Source: VAZQ01 sp963835165
GTDB lineage: Bacteria > Pseudomonadota > Alphaproteobacteria > Rhizobiales > Xanthobacteraceae
Direction: 5' to 3'
Assembly (NCBI GenBank): GCA_963835165.1
Contig: CAWIGD010000074.1
Span: 1-64,000 of the forward strand
DNA: 64,000 bases
The notes beneath the pieces are model-generated. The model had not been told where the DNA came from. It searched no databases and saw only the letters and a list, made by a program, of their open reading frames with translations. The position numbers were made by a program, and so were the translations under genes. Shown piece after piece: positions 18,021-27,899 of this stretch. Numbering within the stretch: position 1 is the first letter of the stretch; every line of letters starts with the position of its first letter.

Positions 18021-18359
18021 CTAGTCGCCGGTTCCCGGATTGGGGGAGAACTGCGCCTCCAATTTATTGGGCACGTCCTCCCAATCCTTGGCATCCGCGG
18101 GGGGCTCTTTCTTGGTCGTGATATTGGGCCAGATCTTTGCAAAATCGGCATTGAGCTTGAGTAGGTTTTCCAGGCCCGGCTCGGTATCGGGCTTGATCGC
18201 TTCGACCGGACACTCCGGCTCACAGACCCCGCAATCGATGCACTCGTCGGGATGGATGACGAGCATGTTCTCCCCTTCGTAGAAGCAATCGACGGGGCAA
18301 ACTTCGACGCAATCCATGTACTTGCACTTGATGCAACTTTCGACGACGACGTAAGTCAT
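18021..18359 (-). CDS. Ferredoxin FdxA (7Fe-8S type)
   Basis: This is a 112-residue electron carrier with a [3Fe-4S] and a [4Fe-4S] cluster. The N-terminal half holds CIKCKYMDCVEVCPVDC and CIDCGVCEPECP, the cysteine pattern of the Azotobacter-type FdI/FdxA group. Here the first cluster motif has the altered spacing used for 3Fe-4S. The C-terminal 50 residues are the helical extension usual in this group. It lies between the S4-domain gene and carD, an order I know from related rhizobial genomes. The partner enzyme is unknown. Confidence 0.95.
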   Translation of the reverse strand: MTYVVVESCIKCKYMDCVEVCPVDCFYEGENMLVIHPDECIDCGVCEPECPVEAIKPDTEPGLENLLKLNADFAKIWPNITTKKEPPADAKDWEDVPNKLEAQFSPNPGTGD

Positions 18360-18580
18360 TTCATAACTCTCCGGACGCGCCCCAGAGCGCGTTCAGCACA
18401 ACGGAGTCCGGCTGCACGGACGAGATCAGGCTTGCGCAAATCGCGCAAACTAATCTGCGGGACGCACCCGAGCCAACTTTCGGTCCGGCTCACCGGCATT
18501 TCCTCGCCTGAAAGCGCGCTAGTAGCGCATGGGCCACCAGCAAGCAAGGGATGGCGGCTTGCGGACATTCTGCCGGCAGA

Positions 18581-18961
18581 TCACCCCTCGTTCTCCCCGG
18601 TGAACCGCGCGGTTGCGCGGCGATCGCGCTTGGTGGGCCGGCCCGTGCCCCGCTCCCGCAGGACCGGCGGCGACGGTGGACGCTCGGCCCGGCCGTGGTC
18701 GGGCGGATCGAGAAATTCACAGATCGCACGCGCGTCGTCCGCCGACCCGCGGCGATCGGCGAAAGCCCGCACCTTGAGCACCCGCACGGCTCGGTCGAGC
18801 GCGACCGTCACGACATCGCCGGGCCGCACCGGGTGGCTCGAGGCATCGATGCGCTGGCCGTTGATGCGCACGTGACCCGCAGCGGCGAGCGCAGCGGCCG
18901 CCGAGCGCGTCCGCACCACCCTCGCGTGCCAGAGCCATTTATCGATGCGCTGGCGGTCCAA
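18581..18961 (-). CDS. S4-domain RNA-binding protein (Hsp15-like)
   Basis: This 126-residue protein begins with an S4 fold: RIDKWLWHARVVRTRSAAAALAAAGHVRING, followed by RPGDVVTV. In E. coli the related Hsp15 (HslR) binds free 50S subunits carrying nascent chains after heat shock. The C-terminal 45 residues are charged, Pro/Arg-rich and probably disordered RNA-contacting tail. It follows the Suv3-like helicase gene by 96 bases, and the neighbourhood suggests a role in RNA metabolism. The symbol hslR is by similarity only. Confidence 0.88.
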   Translation of the reverse strand: MDRQRIDKWLWHARVVRTRSAAAALAAAGHVRINGQRIDASSHPVRPGDVVTVALDRAVRVLKVRAFADRRGSADDARAICEFLDPPDHGRAERPPSPPVLRERGTGRPTKRDRRATARFTGENEG

Positions 18962-19057
18962 GCACTTGCCTCAGCGACGCCTCAGGTTGGGGCCGCGCCC
19001 GTGGCGGGTCCGGCGAAGTGGGAACCGGTTCGCCGAAGGAAGCACCCACGCCATAGT

Positions 19058-22000
19058 CTAGCGCGGCTCCTTGGCGTTGGCCTCAAGTTGCTCCTTCAGC
19101 GCCGCAAGCTTGGCGAACGGTGAATTCGGATCCGGCTCGCGGTCGCGACGGTCCCTGCCCTCGGCCCGGCCCTTGATGTATTTCGCGCGCAGCGTGGGAT
19201 CGCGATCCGGACGGTCGCCACGAGGCGGCGGCCGTCCACCGCCACGCTGCCCGCGGTCGTGATCCGGCCCGCCCGCGCGATCCGCGCGCACACGATGTTC
19301 GGGACGCTGATCCGGCCGCGGCTGACGCTCCGGGCGGTCGTTGCGCCCGCCGCCGGCCGGACGCTCGCGATGGCGGCCACCGTCCCGGCGCTCAGGAGTT
19401 ACGGTCGAAGCCTCGGCACTGGCCGCCGCAGCAGGCGGTGTCACGCCGTCGACACCGACCGCGGCGGTGATTCCATCGGACGCCGCCGCGGGAGGCGGCA
19501 GATGCCGCTGTCGCTGCGGACGGCGCTGGCGTGGCCCGCTTTCGTGACGTGGCTTGCGCGGATGGTCATCGCGCCGACCCGGCCGCCAGACCTCGATGAA
19601 CTCCGTAGACGTCGGTTCCGCCTTGGATGCCGTCTCGGGAGGTCGCGCGGGTGCCGAACTGTCCGGCATCTCCGCCACCGCTTCCGCTTGTTCCTCTTGC
19701 CCCGTGACCGCAAGGGTCGGCGCTTCGGGGACGCTGATCACCGCCTCCACTGCCTCGGCCAGCACCGGATCGGCAGCGCGTTCAAGGGGCTCCGCGGACG
19801 CGACCGCGTCGTGGGCGGGTTCGGCCGGCGACGTGCCTGTGGCTGGCTCCTTGATCTCGACCAGCCTTTCCAGGTTCGCTTCCGCGTCGACCGCAGGCGC
19901 GGCCACGGACTCGGCATCTCCGTCAGCCAGTGCTGGTGCGCCCGCTACGGTTTCCTCGGGCGCCAGCGCGACCGGAGCCTGAGGCTCTGCTGGTATCGAA
20001 GGCGCAGCCGCGGGCGCGGGCTCGGGTGGTTTCGGCCGCTTCTCCATGCGATAGCCGAGCGACCGCAGGACCGAGGCGAAACCCTCGCCGGAACACCCGG
20101 CGAGCGACGTCATGCCGACGGTAACGGTGAACCCAAAACCGTCGATCGCGCCCTGGGGCTTGACGCCCAAGGCACCGGCCCGCCAAGCCAGCGCCGGACG
20201 AATCAGATCAGCGAGGCGCTCCAGGATATCGACGCGCACCGCGCGTTCGCCGCAGACGCGATAACCCGCAGTGAGGTAGAGCACCTTTGCAATGTCCGGA
20301 TCGGCGGCAATCGACGTGCGACCACTGGCGGCAAGCTGCTCGATCGCATCAAATCCTTTCGTCTCCGAGCCGCCGTGCTTGAGCGCCCAGAGCTGTGTGG
20401 CCAGCACCCGCGGCGCGGGTTTGAGCAACGCCGGCACATAGATGTGATAGGCGCCGAAGCGCACCCCATACTTGCGCAGCGTGGCACGGGAGATTTGATC
20501 GAGGCCCTTGACCTCCTCCGCGACCCTCTGCCGATCGAGGACGCCGAGCGCCTCGGCGAGCTGAAATGCGACGCCACGGGCGATGCCGGTAATGTCATCG
20601 GCGGCCGCGAGCCGAAATAGCGCCTCCAAGAGTCTCTCGATGTGAGACTTGAGCCAGAGATCAAGGCGCGCCTGCACCGAATCGCGCGGCGCCCCTGTGA
20701 GATACTCGTCGGCGATGATGCGCACGCGCGGCTTGAGCGCCTCCTCGCCGGCAATGAGTTTGCCCACCGGCTGTCCGAGCCACCTGATGGTGCCGTCGGT
20801 CGCGAGCACGAATTGCCCATCCGCCGCTTGTGCAAGACGGGTCGCGCGCAGGTCGATCTCTCCGGCCAGCGCCTTCTGCGCGGCGCCGGCGAGGGCCTTC
20901 GCTTCCGATCCTGCGGTCGAGGCGTCGGGCGTGAACCTGAATCCGTCGAGCCGACCGATGGCATGGCCCTCGACCACAACCTCTCCGCTCTTGCTGATGT
21001 CGGTCTCAAGCACCGTGTTCTCGCGCAGCCGGCGCATCAATACGCTGGTACGACGGTCGACGAAGCGCTCTGTCAGCCTTTCGTGCAAGGCGTCCGACAA
21101 CCTGTCCTCGACCGCGCGCGTCACGCCTTGCCAGTGCTCTGGATCGGCGAGCCAATCAGGACGATTGGCGGCAAAGGTCCAGGTGCGGATGTGGGCGATG
21201 CGGTTTGAGAGCGTGTCGATGTCGCCATCGGTGTGATCGGCCTGCTCGACCTGGAGGGCGAACCAGTCGGTGGCGATCGTCCCTTCCCGCATCAGGAAAC
21301 CATAGAGCGTCGTCGCGAGCTCGGCATGGGTCGCGGGCGATATCTTGCGATAGTCGGGCACTTGGCAGACGTCCCACAGTCGCTCGACCGCGGCGCGCGT
21401 CTGAGCGAGGGCACGGATGTCGTCGTCGCGCGCGGCATGGTCCAGCACCAGGATGTCTTCGGCGATCGGCGCCCGCGTGAGGCCGTTTTCTTTCGGCGTC
21501 TCGGCGAGCGAAGCCTGCAGCGCACCGACCGAAGAAAAATCGAGCGCAGTGTTGCGCCACTGGAGCGTTTTGATCGGTTCGAACGAATGGCTTTCGAGCG
21601 CCTGCACGAGTTCAGTCTCGAACGGCGGGCATCTGCCGGTGGTGCCAAAGGTGCCGTCGCGGGTGGCGCGGCCCGCGCGGCCAGCGATCTGCGCGAGCTC
21701 GGCCGGATTGAGCTTTCTGAATTGATAGCCGTCGAACTTGCGGTCGGAGGCAAACGCGACATGATCGACGTCAAGATTTAGTCCCATGCCGATGGCGTCA
21801 GTGGCGACAAGGTATTCCACGTCCCCGGACTGGTAGAGGTCGACCTGCGCGTTGCGCGTGCGCGGGCTCAGCGCTCCGAGCACCACAGCAGCACCGCCAC
21901 GCTGACGGCGGATCAACTCGGCGATCGCGTAGACCTCCTCCACCGAGAACGCCACGATGGCAGAGCGGCGGGGAAGCCGAGTGATCTTTTTTTCGCCCGC

Positions 22001-22498
22001 GAAGGAAAGCTGCGACAGGCGCGGTCGGGTCAGGACATGCGCGCCCGGAAGGAGACGCTCGACCATCGGCCGCACGGTCTGGGCGCCGAGCACCAGTGTT
22101 TCCTCGCGCCCGCGGCGATTGAGCATGCGGTCAGTGAAGACATGGCCGCGTTCCAGATCGGCGCCGAGTTGGACCTCATCGATAGCAAGGAACGCGACGT
22201 CGAGGTCGCGCGGCATCGCTTCGACGGTCGACACCCAGTAACGCGGATGCGGCGGCTTGATCTTCTCCTCGCCGGTGACAAGCGCGACCGCCTCGGTGCC
22301 TACGCGGGCCGCAACCTTGTTGTAGACCTCGCGCGCCAACAACCGGAGCGGCAAACCGATGATGCCGGAGGAGTGGCCGAGCATGCGCTCGATGGCGAGA
22401 TGGGTCTTGCCGGTATTGGTCGGCCCGAGAACGGCGGTGACGCCAGCGCCGCGGGCGCCGGAATCGCGATTTGACGGGGAGGAGAAGGAAATGGGCAT
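19058..22498 (-). CDS. Suv3-like DExH-box RNA/DNA helicase with long disordered C-terminal tail
   Basis: The protein is 1146 residues. Walker A is GPTNTGKT at residues 25-32, motif II is IDEVQ near residue 107, and motif VI is AQIAGRAGRATRDG near residue 275, the pattern of the mitochondrial degradosome helicase Suv3. The core and a following helical region take about 800 residues. The rest, about 300 residues, is Ala/Pro/Glu-rich and then Arg/Gly/Asp-rich (RERPAGGGRNDRPER and similar), ending in a short helical stretch (FAKLAALKEQLEANAKEPR) that could be a binding site. In alphaproteobacteria this family is common but little studied; unwinding of structured RNA is inferred from homology. Confidence 0.9.
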   Translation of the reverse strand: MPISFSSPSNRDSGARGAGVTAVLGPTNTGKTHLAIERMLGHSSGIIGLPLRLLAREVYNKVAARVGTEAVALVTGEEKIKPPHPRYWVSTVEAMPRDLDVAFLAIDEVQLGADLERGHVFTDRMLNRRGREETLVLGAQTVRPMVERLLPGAHVLTRPRLSQLSFAGEKKITRLPRRSAIVAFSVEEVYAIAELIRRQRGGAAVVLGALSPRTRNAQVDLYQSGDVEYLVATDAIGMGLNLDVDHVAFASDRKFDGYQFRKLNPAELAQIAGRAGRATRDGTFGTTGRCPPFETELVQALESHSFEPIKTLQWRNTALDFSSVGALQASLAETPKENGLTRAPIAEDILVLDHAARDDDIRALAQTRAAVERLWDVCQVPDYRKISPATHAELATTLYGFLMREGTIATDWFALQVEQADHTDGDIDTLSNRIAHIRTWTFAANRPDWLADPEHWQGVTRAVEDRLSDALHERLTERFVDRRTSVLMRRLRENTVLETDISKSGEVVVEGHAIGRLDGFRFTPDASTAGSEAKALAGAAQKALAGEIDLRATRLAQAADGQFVLATDGTIRWLGQPVGKLIAGEEALKPRVRIIADEYLTGAPRDSVQARLDLWLKSHIERLLEALFRLAAADDITGIARGVAFQLAEALGVLDRQRVAEEVKGLDQISRATLRKYGVRFGAYHIYVPALLKPAPRVLATQLWALKHGGSETKGFDAIEQLAASGRTSIAADPDIAKVLYLTAGYRVCGERAVRVDILERLADLIRPALAWRAGALGVKPQGAIDGFGFTVTVGMTSLAGCSGEGFASVLRSLGYRMEKRPKPPEPAPAAAPSIPAEPQAPVALAPEETVAGAPALADGDAESVAAPAVDAEANLERLVEIKEPATGTSPAEPAHDAVASAEPLERAADPVLAEAVEAVISVPEAPTLAVTGQEEQAEAVAEMPDSSAPARPPETASKAEPTSTEFIEVWRPGRRDDHPRKPRHESGPRQRRPQRQRHLPPPAAASDGITAAVGVDGVTPPAAAASAEASTVTPERRDGGRHRERPAGGGRNDRPERQPRPDQRPEHRVRADRAGGPDHDRGQRGGGRPPPRGDRPDRDPTLRAKYIKGRAEGRDRRDREPDPNSPFAKLAALKEQLEANAKEPR

Positions 22499-23382
22499 CG
22501 ACGATCAAGAATGGGAGATGAATGATGTTGCTGTTGCGTGATGCTATCCGTCACTCTGCGACGGCCGCAGCGAAACGTTCAGAGGATAGCAGATACAGGA
22601 TCGAGCCGCGCGTTCAGGTCTATAGCCATCCGTTCAAGCAGCGCCTTGAGCCGCGCGTGCATCTCGCTGGCCTAAGATACCCGCTTCCACCAAGTCCGGC
22701 AAACGCCCATTTCGAAGCCACAGTTCGCGTAGCGACCGGCGATTGCCGTCCGCTCGGACGCGACCAAGCGTGATCCGGTTGCACAGCATCGCGGCTGAAG
22801 CTCCAGGCAATAGATCGCCGGTGCACAGATAATGGCGGTCCGCGCGGAGGCAATCGGAGCAAGAAGCCGCATAGCAACCGATGGAGCGTGACCGATGACC
22901 AATCGTTGCGCAGATCGAGGGGATATCGCGTTGGGCTCCAGTGCGGGCCAAGGCGTGACATTCTCCTGTGTGCATCGGCCAGCGCCAAGGAACCACTGAT
23001 CTTGCGTGCTCGCCGTCGCATCCTCCGACCTTGCGCCCGGTCGACGGCGCTTCACCCGCGACCGGCGGTTGCAATGCCTCGGCCAAAGCCGGGATACACC
23101 TTACTGAGAGGGTCCTCCGGGTGAGGGAGCGCTTGTGGATAGCGCTGTGTCTAAGCTGTGGAACGAGTCCCGAACGAATCGCGCCCGAATCGCTGACTCG
23201 CTCTTGGTCGGATTCGTTCACGGCAATATCTCGTAGCAGCAGAAATAAATGCCCCCACATCGTGTAAGGTGGCAAAAACGGGCCCACGGCACCCGCGATC
23301 AACGCGGAGCCCGGTGCTCAAGTGCGGAGCATGTGCCCAGACCGGAGGGGTTTTTGCCCGCCCAGGACGCGATTTATTACGA
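22499..23382. other. Long intergenic stretch without a supported gene
   Basis: About 880 bases separate the helicase start from the end of the DUF3108 gene. Several frames stay open for 80-220 codons on both strands, but none has a ribosome binding site with a protein-like translation. Cys-rich stretches in two overlapping minus frames (around 22660-22880) look like a real protein that has suffered frameshifts, though I cannot name a family. No tRNA, terminator or repeat is evident. Bases around 23220-23270 are locally A/T-richer. Confidence 0.4.
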
Positions 23383-24249
23383 TCATTGCGTCTTGGCCGT
23401 CGCCTTGCTCGATTGCGGGAGCGAGACGAACTGGGTCGCCTGCATGATTCCAACTCCCAGCGGGGTCGGAACCGAAACCCGGTAGGGCACCATGACGCGC
23501 GTGCCGGCGATGGGGGCAAGCCAAAGTTCGATGTCACGCAACTGAATGAGGTATTTGATGGCAGCGCGATCCGGAACGTACCCCGCAATCGGCGAAAATC
23601 GGACCGCACAGACCACGGCCACGCCTTGGTAACCCCGCTGGGAGCTCACTCGCTCGAGCCGCTTGAAGGAAAGCTGCAAATCGTAGCGCATGCGACCGTC
23701 GAAAATCGCGAGCGTGCGTTGGCACGCCTGCGGGACGAGCGTGTCGCCACTGCCGGGAACCCGCATCAGGGATGCCGTCATTGGATCCGACACACCACGT
23801 CGATGGGCATCCGTAACCGGAACGCGATCCGGGCTCGCAACCGTCGGCGGATTCGCCACGAACTCCTTCACCGTGCCGGAGCTGATCGTCATCCGCACTT
23901 CATCGGATTTCTCGTCGGTGACAATGCGAGACGCGTAGCTCGATGGAATGAGTTGGCCGCTGGAAACCCCCCCGCGGGCTGCACTCTGGCCTTGCCCACT
24001 GGCAAAAACCCGCATCAATCCGGCCGTCCCCCCGCTCGCCGAAGCGGTGAAATGATCCTCGCCGATTTCAATCACCCAGGCGCCCTGGCCGATCGGGAGG
24101 CCGCCGAGCGTCACGGTGTAGCGGGCGTCGAGTTTGCCTTGAGCCCGGCCACGGCTCTGCTGGGCATCCGCCATCGTTATCGCAAGCGCTGCCGCGCTCA
24201 GGATGATCCCAGGACGGGTCAGGCAACGAGTAAGGCGATATGAACGCAC
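23383..24249 (-). CDS. DUF3108 domain-containing periplasmic protein
   Basis: This 288-residue protein starts with a signal peptide (SAAALAITMADAQQ). It then shows the DUF3108 pattern: ARYTVTLGGLPIGQG and later CAVRFSPIAGYVP and VMVPYRVSVPTPLG. Proteins of this family are predicted beta-rich, exported and often encoded next to ribosomal protein L28 in rhizobia, as here (divergent from rpmB). The function is unknown. Confidence 0.85.
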   Translation of the reverse strand: MRSYRLTRCLTRPGIILSAAALAITMADAQQSRGRAQGKLDARYTVTLGGLPIGQGAWVIEIGEDHFTASASGGTAGLMRVFASGQGQSAARGGVSSGQLIPSSYASRIVTDEKSDEVRMTISSGTVKEFVANPPTVASPDRVPVTDAHRRGVSDPMTASLMRVPGSGDTLVPQACQRTLAIFDGRMRYDLQLSFKRLERVSSQRGYQGVAVVCAVRFSPIAGYVPDRAAIKYLIQLRDIELWLAPIAGTRVMVPYRVSVPTPLGVGIMQATQFVSLPQSSKATAKTQ

Positions 24250-24471
24250 GAAGGCCGGTCCCTGCTCTCGTCGTTTGTTATTGAAACCGCCGACCGGTGA
24301 CTAACCTGGTGATCCGGCCGGGCCAGGCGGGTTCCCCGCTGGTACATTCCGTTAAGCCTTGGCGCGGCATCTTGGCCCGATCAAGGCAGTTGGGACCGAT
24401 TGCGGTCACGTTCCGAGCCGGCCAACAGTCCCTTCCGGCGCGCAATCCGGCGAGGGCCCGGAACACGCGGC

Positions 24472-24500
24472 TTGACGCCATTTCATGCGCTGACTATAGG
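24472..24500 (+). promoter_or_regulatory. Probable sigma-70 promoter of rpmB
   Basis: A -35-like TTGACG (24472-24477) and a -10-like TATAGG (24495-24500) are separated by 17 bases. They lie about 95 bases before the rpmB start codon in an otherwise non-coding gap. The match to the housekeeping consensus is good for a high-GC alphaproteobacterium, but it is not proven. Confidence 0.5.
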
Positions 24501-24595
24501 TCCGGCGGCTCTTCGGAGCCGTAGTGATCGAGCCGCCCGCCGACGACGCGCAGGTGCTTGGTCCGGCAACCCCTCAGGATGATGCAGAGGTTTCA

Positions 24596-24883
24596 ATGTC
24601 GCGGCGGTGCGAACTGACCGGCAAGGGTGCTCAGGTCGGACACAAGGTCAGCCACTCGAACATCAAGACCAAGCGGCGCTTTTTGCCCAATCTGCTCAAT
24701 GTCACCATGATCTCGGACGCGCTCGGCCGTTCGGTCAAGCTGCGCGTGTCGGCAAACGCGCTCAAGACGGTCGATCACCGCGGCGGCCTCGACGCCTTTC
24801 TGATGAAGGCGAAGGACGACGAACTGTCGGTGAAGGCGCTCGAACTCAAACGTCAAATTCGGAAGAAGCAGGCGGCGGCATAG
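24596..24883 (+). CDS. 50S ribosomal protein L28
   Basis: This 95-residue basic protein of the large ribosomal subunit begins MSRRCELTGKG and continues VGHKVSHSNIKTKRRF, followed by LPNLLNV, all diagnostic of L28. The ATG at 24596 has a GAGG ribosome binding site six bases upstream; the frame stays open further upstream but without family character. The gene stands alone, with a probable promoter at 24472-24500, and is divergent from the DUF3108 gene. Confidence 0.97.
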   Translation: MSRRCELTGKGAQVGHKVSHSNIKTKRRFLPNLLNVTMISDALGRSVKLRVSANALKTVDHRGGLDAFLMKAKDDELSVKALELKRQIRKKQAAA

Positions 24884-24946
24884 TAGCCTGCGGCGGAGAG
24901 CCCGGATCGCGCCAGTCTCCGTTGCCCGAGCGCTCGATAATCATCT

Positions 24947-26005
24947 TCAAGGTTCCGCCAGCGTGAACTGCAGCAGCAGCGTGCGCTGAAACGGCAGGAA
25001 ATTATCGTCGGAGATGAGGGTGAGCACGGTCTCGCCGCCCGCATTGCGGTGAACGCTGAGGCCTTCCATGTTGTCGATCTCGTAGCCGAGATCCGCCTCG
25101 AGCAGAACCGGACCGTCCACCGTCGCACCCGGCTTTATTTCCCCAAGCCCGATGCGCCGTATGCGGACATTCAGGCCGCTGGTCCAGCTGAGCTTGCGTT
25201 CCAGCAGCAGAACGTCGCCGCCGGGTAGCAGCGCGGCGTCGCTGACGTCGTAGCTCGAACTGCGCCTGACCGCGAAGCCGCCCGGGCTCGGGCCTCCCAG
25301 CAGAAAGCCGCTGATATTGCCCGCCGTGTCGAGACCGCGCTCCGAGATCGCAATGAGGGTGCCGCCAAGCGGCAAGCCCTTCGGGACGAAGACCAGGGCT
25401 TCAAGACTTCGGTTGAACGGCAGCGAACGGAAACCCGGTGGAGGCGGAACCGGCCGGCCGCGAGCGAACAAGCCCTCCTTGCCATAGTTGAAGCGGACGA
25501 TCTGATGGACCCGCTCAATCCCGACATAGAGGGTGCCGCCATCCTCCGCGATTGATTCGGTGTCATACCAGCCGCGGGCCGCGAGCGGGTGGCCATCAGG
25601 ACCGAGAATGGGGGCCATTTCGGCCTCGACGATGCCGGTGGGCCGCGAGCCCTCATACACAATGCGGCCGCGAAACCACCAACCCTTGTCATTCAACGCA
25701 ATGAAGTGCGCGCCATCGGAAGCGACGCGAATGGCCGACATGCCGCCGAAGTTCTTGTAGGACGAACGCAACGCCAGACCGCCGCGGAATTCGAGCAGCC
25801 CGAATTGGCGGCGTCCAGGGTCGCGAACGTCGAAGGCCGCAACGGCTTCGGCGCGAACCTCGATGGCAGCGGGCGCTTGGGTGGACGGCAGCGTCTGCGC
25901 GTCGGCCACCACCGTGAGCGCCAGCACGGCCGCGAACAACGGACCGATGGCCCGTCGATTTCGTGATGCAAGACCGGAACGCCAAAATGGCGTGCGGTCG
26001 GTCAC
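24947..26005 (-). CDS. Esterase-like / phytase-like exported protein
   Basis: This 352-residue protein has an N-terminal signal region (FAAVLALTVVADAQ) and a six-bladed beta-propeller-like pattern typical of the esterase-like activity of phytase family: GGLALRSSYKNFGGMSAI, FIALNDKGWWFRG, AEDGGTLYVGIERV, NRSLEALVFV and DNMEGLSVHRN. Members hydrolyse phosphoesters or are annotated only by domain; the substrate is unknown. It overlaps the end of the cobT frame by four bases (ATGA-type junction), so it is probably co-transcribed with cobS-cobT. Confidence 0.8.
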   Translation of the reverse strand: MTDRTPFWRSGLASRNRRAIGPLFAAVLALTVVADAQTLPSTQAPAAIEVRAEAVAAFDVRDPGRRQFGLLEFRGGLALRSSYKNFGGMSAIRVASDGAHFIALNDKGWWFRGRIVYEGSRPTGIVEAEMAPILGPDGHPLAARGWYDTESIAEDGGTLYVGIERVHQIVRFNYGKEGLFARGRPVPPPPGFRSLPFNRSLEALVFVPKGLPLGGTLIAISERGLDTAGNISGFLLGGPSPGGFAVRRSSSYDVSDAALLPGGDVLLLERKLSWTSGLNVRIRRIGLGEIKPGATVDGPVLLEADLGYEIDNMEGLSVHRNAGGETVLTLISDDNFLPFQRTLLLQFTLAEP

Positions 26006-27891
26006 GCGTGGAGCCTCCGCGGCCGCCGCGGTTCGTCCGGAACCGGCTCATCGAAAAGTTCGGCGAGCTTTTCGGTCATGGCGCCGCCGAGTTCCTCGGC
26101 ATCCACAATGGTGACCGCGCGGCGATAATAGCGCGTGACGTCGTGGCCGATGCCGATCGCAATCAACTCGACCGGAGAACGCGTCTCGATCTCATCGATC
26201 ACCCAGCGCAGGTGCCGCTCCAAATAGTTGCCGGGATTGACCGAAAGCGTGGAATCATCGACCGGCGCGCCGTCGGAGATCATCATCAATATCTTGCGCT
26301 GCTCGCTGCGGGCGAGTAGCCGTTTGTGCGCCCAATCGAGCGCTTCACCGTCGATATTCTCCTTGAGCAGACCCTCGCGCATCATCAGGCCGAGATTCTT
26401 GCGCGCGCGACGCCAAGGTGAATCGGCCGCCTTGTAAATGATGTGGCGCAGATCGTTGAGCCGCCCTGGATTGGGGGGCTTGCCGGCGGCAAGCCAGGCC
26501 TCGCGCGACTGCCCGCCCTTCCACGCCCGCGTGGTGAAGCCGAGAATTTCGACTTTGACGCCGCAGCGCTCGAGCGTGCGCGCCAGAATGTCGGCGCAGG
26601 TCGCCGCGACCGTGATCGGACGTCCGCGCATGGAGCCGGAATTGTCGAGCAAGAGCGTGACCACGGTATCGCGGAAGCTGGTCTCCTTCTCATGCTTGAA
26701 CGAGAGCGGATGAAGCGGGTCGATCACCACGCGCGACAACCGCGCGGGATCGAGGATCCCTTCTTCCAAATCGAACTCCCAGGCGCGGTTCTGCTGCGCC
26801 ATCAATCGGCGCTGGAGCCGGTTGGCGAGCCGCGCCACCACGCCCTGGAGATGGGATAGCTGCTTGTCGAGATAGCCGCGGAGCCGATCGAGTTCTTCCG
26901 GCTCGCACAGTTCCTCGGCTGCAACCATCTCGTCGTGCTTGGTAATGAAAGGCCGGTAGTCCGGACCCCGCGGTTCGTTCTGCCCGTGCCGGCGCGGACG
27001 CCGCGGCTCGGCGGGGGCCTCGGCGTCGCCCATTTCGGCATCGTCAGCCATCTCGGCCGAGAGCGCCTCGGCCGCCTCGGCGGTGGAGTCGGACATGTCC
27101 TCGCCCGCGACATCGGCTTCATCGACCCGCGTTTGCGTATCATCGGCGTCGGCGCCCTGTCCGTCCTCGCCGGACTCCTCCTTGCGGCGGTCCTGCTCGC
27201 CCTCCTCGCCTTCCTCCTCGTCCGACTCGGTGCTGCGGTCCTCGCCCATGTCGAGCGCATCGAGGAGATCGTGGATGGCATCGCCGAAGCGCGCCTGATT
27301 CTCTATCAGCCGCTCGAGACGATCGAGATCGCGCCCGGCCCGATCCTCGATCAGCGGGCGCCACAGATCGACGATTTTTTTCGCGGCCGCCGGCGGGGCC
27401 TGGCCGGTCAACCGTTCGCGCACCATAAGCGCGACCGCTTCCTCGATCGGCGCATCGGCGCGATCGGTGACCTCGTCGAACTTACCGCGGTGGAAACGGT
27501 CATCGAGCATCGCAGAAAGGTTCTTGGCGACGCCCGCCATGCGGCGTGCCCCGATCGCCTCGACGCGGGCCTGCTCGACCGCGTCGAAGACGGCGCGCGC
27601 CTGCTGCCCGCCCGGCACAAGCTTGCGATGCACCATCGGGTCGTGACAGGCGAGCTTGAGCGCGATGGAGTCGGCATGGCCGCGCACGATCGCGGCGTCC
27701 GGGCCGGTGAGCTTTCGCGGCGGCTCAGGCAGGCGCGCCTTGCCGCCGACAATGCCGGGGCGCTCGGCCGCGAAGGAGACTTCGAGCTCGGGTTTGCGCG
27801 CGATCGCGCGCAAACATCCGGTGACCGCGCGCTTGAACGGCTCGGTCGGAGATTCTTTCGAGGGATTTCTCGGCTTGATGTTCGACGACAT
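26002..27891 (-). CDS. Aerobic cobaltochelatase subunit CobT
   Basis: CobT is a subunit of the ATP-dependent CobNST complex that inserts cobalt into hydrogenobyrinic acid a,c-diamide in aerobic cobalamin synthesis. The protein is 629 residues from the ATG at 27891. The N-terminal half ends in a long acidic low-complexity stretch (EEEGEEGEQDRRKEESGEDG region), and the C-terminal half is a VWA domain with the metal-site motif DNSGSMRG. Expected length is 600-635. It begins 9 bases after the cobS stop codon. CobN is not in the window. Confidence 0.95.
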   Translation of the reverse strand: MSSNIKPRNPSKESPTEPFKRAVTGCLRAIARKPELEVSFAAERPGIVGGKARLPEPPRKLTGPDAAIVRGHADSIALKLACHDPMVHRKLVPGGQQARAVFDAVEQARVEAIGARRMAGVAKNLSAMLDDRFHRGKFDEVTDRADAPIEEAVALMVRERLTGQAPPAAAKKIVDLWRPLIEDRAGRDLDRLERLIENQARFGDAIHDLLDALDMGEDRSTESDEEEGEEGEQDRRKEESGEDGQGADADDTQTRVDEADVAGEDMSDSTAEAAEALSAEMADDAEMGDAEAPAEPRRPRRHGQNEPRGPDYRPFITKHDEMVAAEELCEPEELDRLRGYLDKQLSHLQGVVARLANRLQRRLMAQQNRAWEFDLEEGILDPARLSRVVIDPLHPLSFKHEKETSFRDTVVTLLLDNSGSMRGRPITVAATCADILARTLERCGVKVEILGFTTRAWKGGQSREAWLAAGKPPNPGRLNDLRHIIYKAADSPWRRARKNLGLMMREGLLKENIDGEALDWAHKRLLARSEQRKILMMISDGAPVDDSTLSVNPGNYLERHLRWVIDEIETRSPVELIAIGIGHDVTRYYRRAVTIVDAEELGGAMTEKLAELFDEPVPDEPRRPRRLHA

Positions 27892-27899
27892 CCCGGCGC

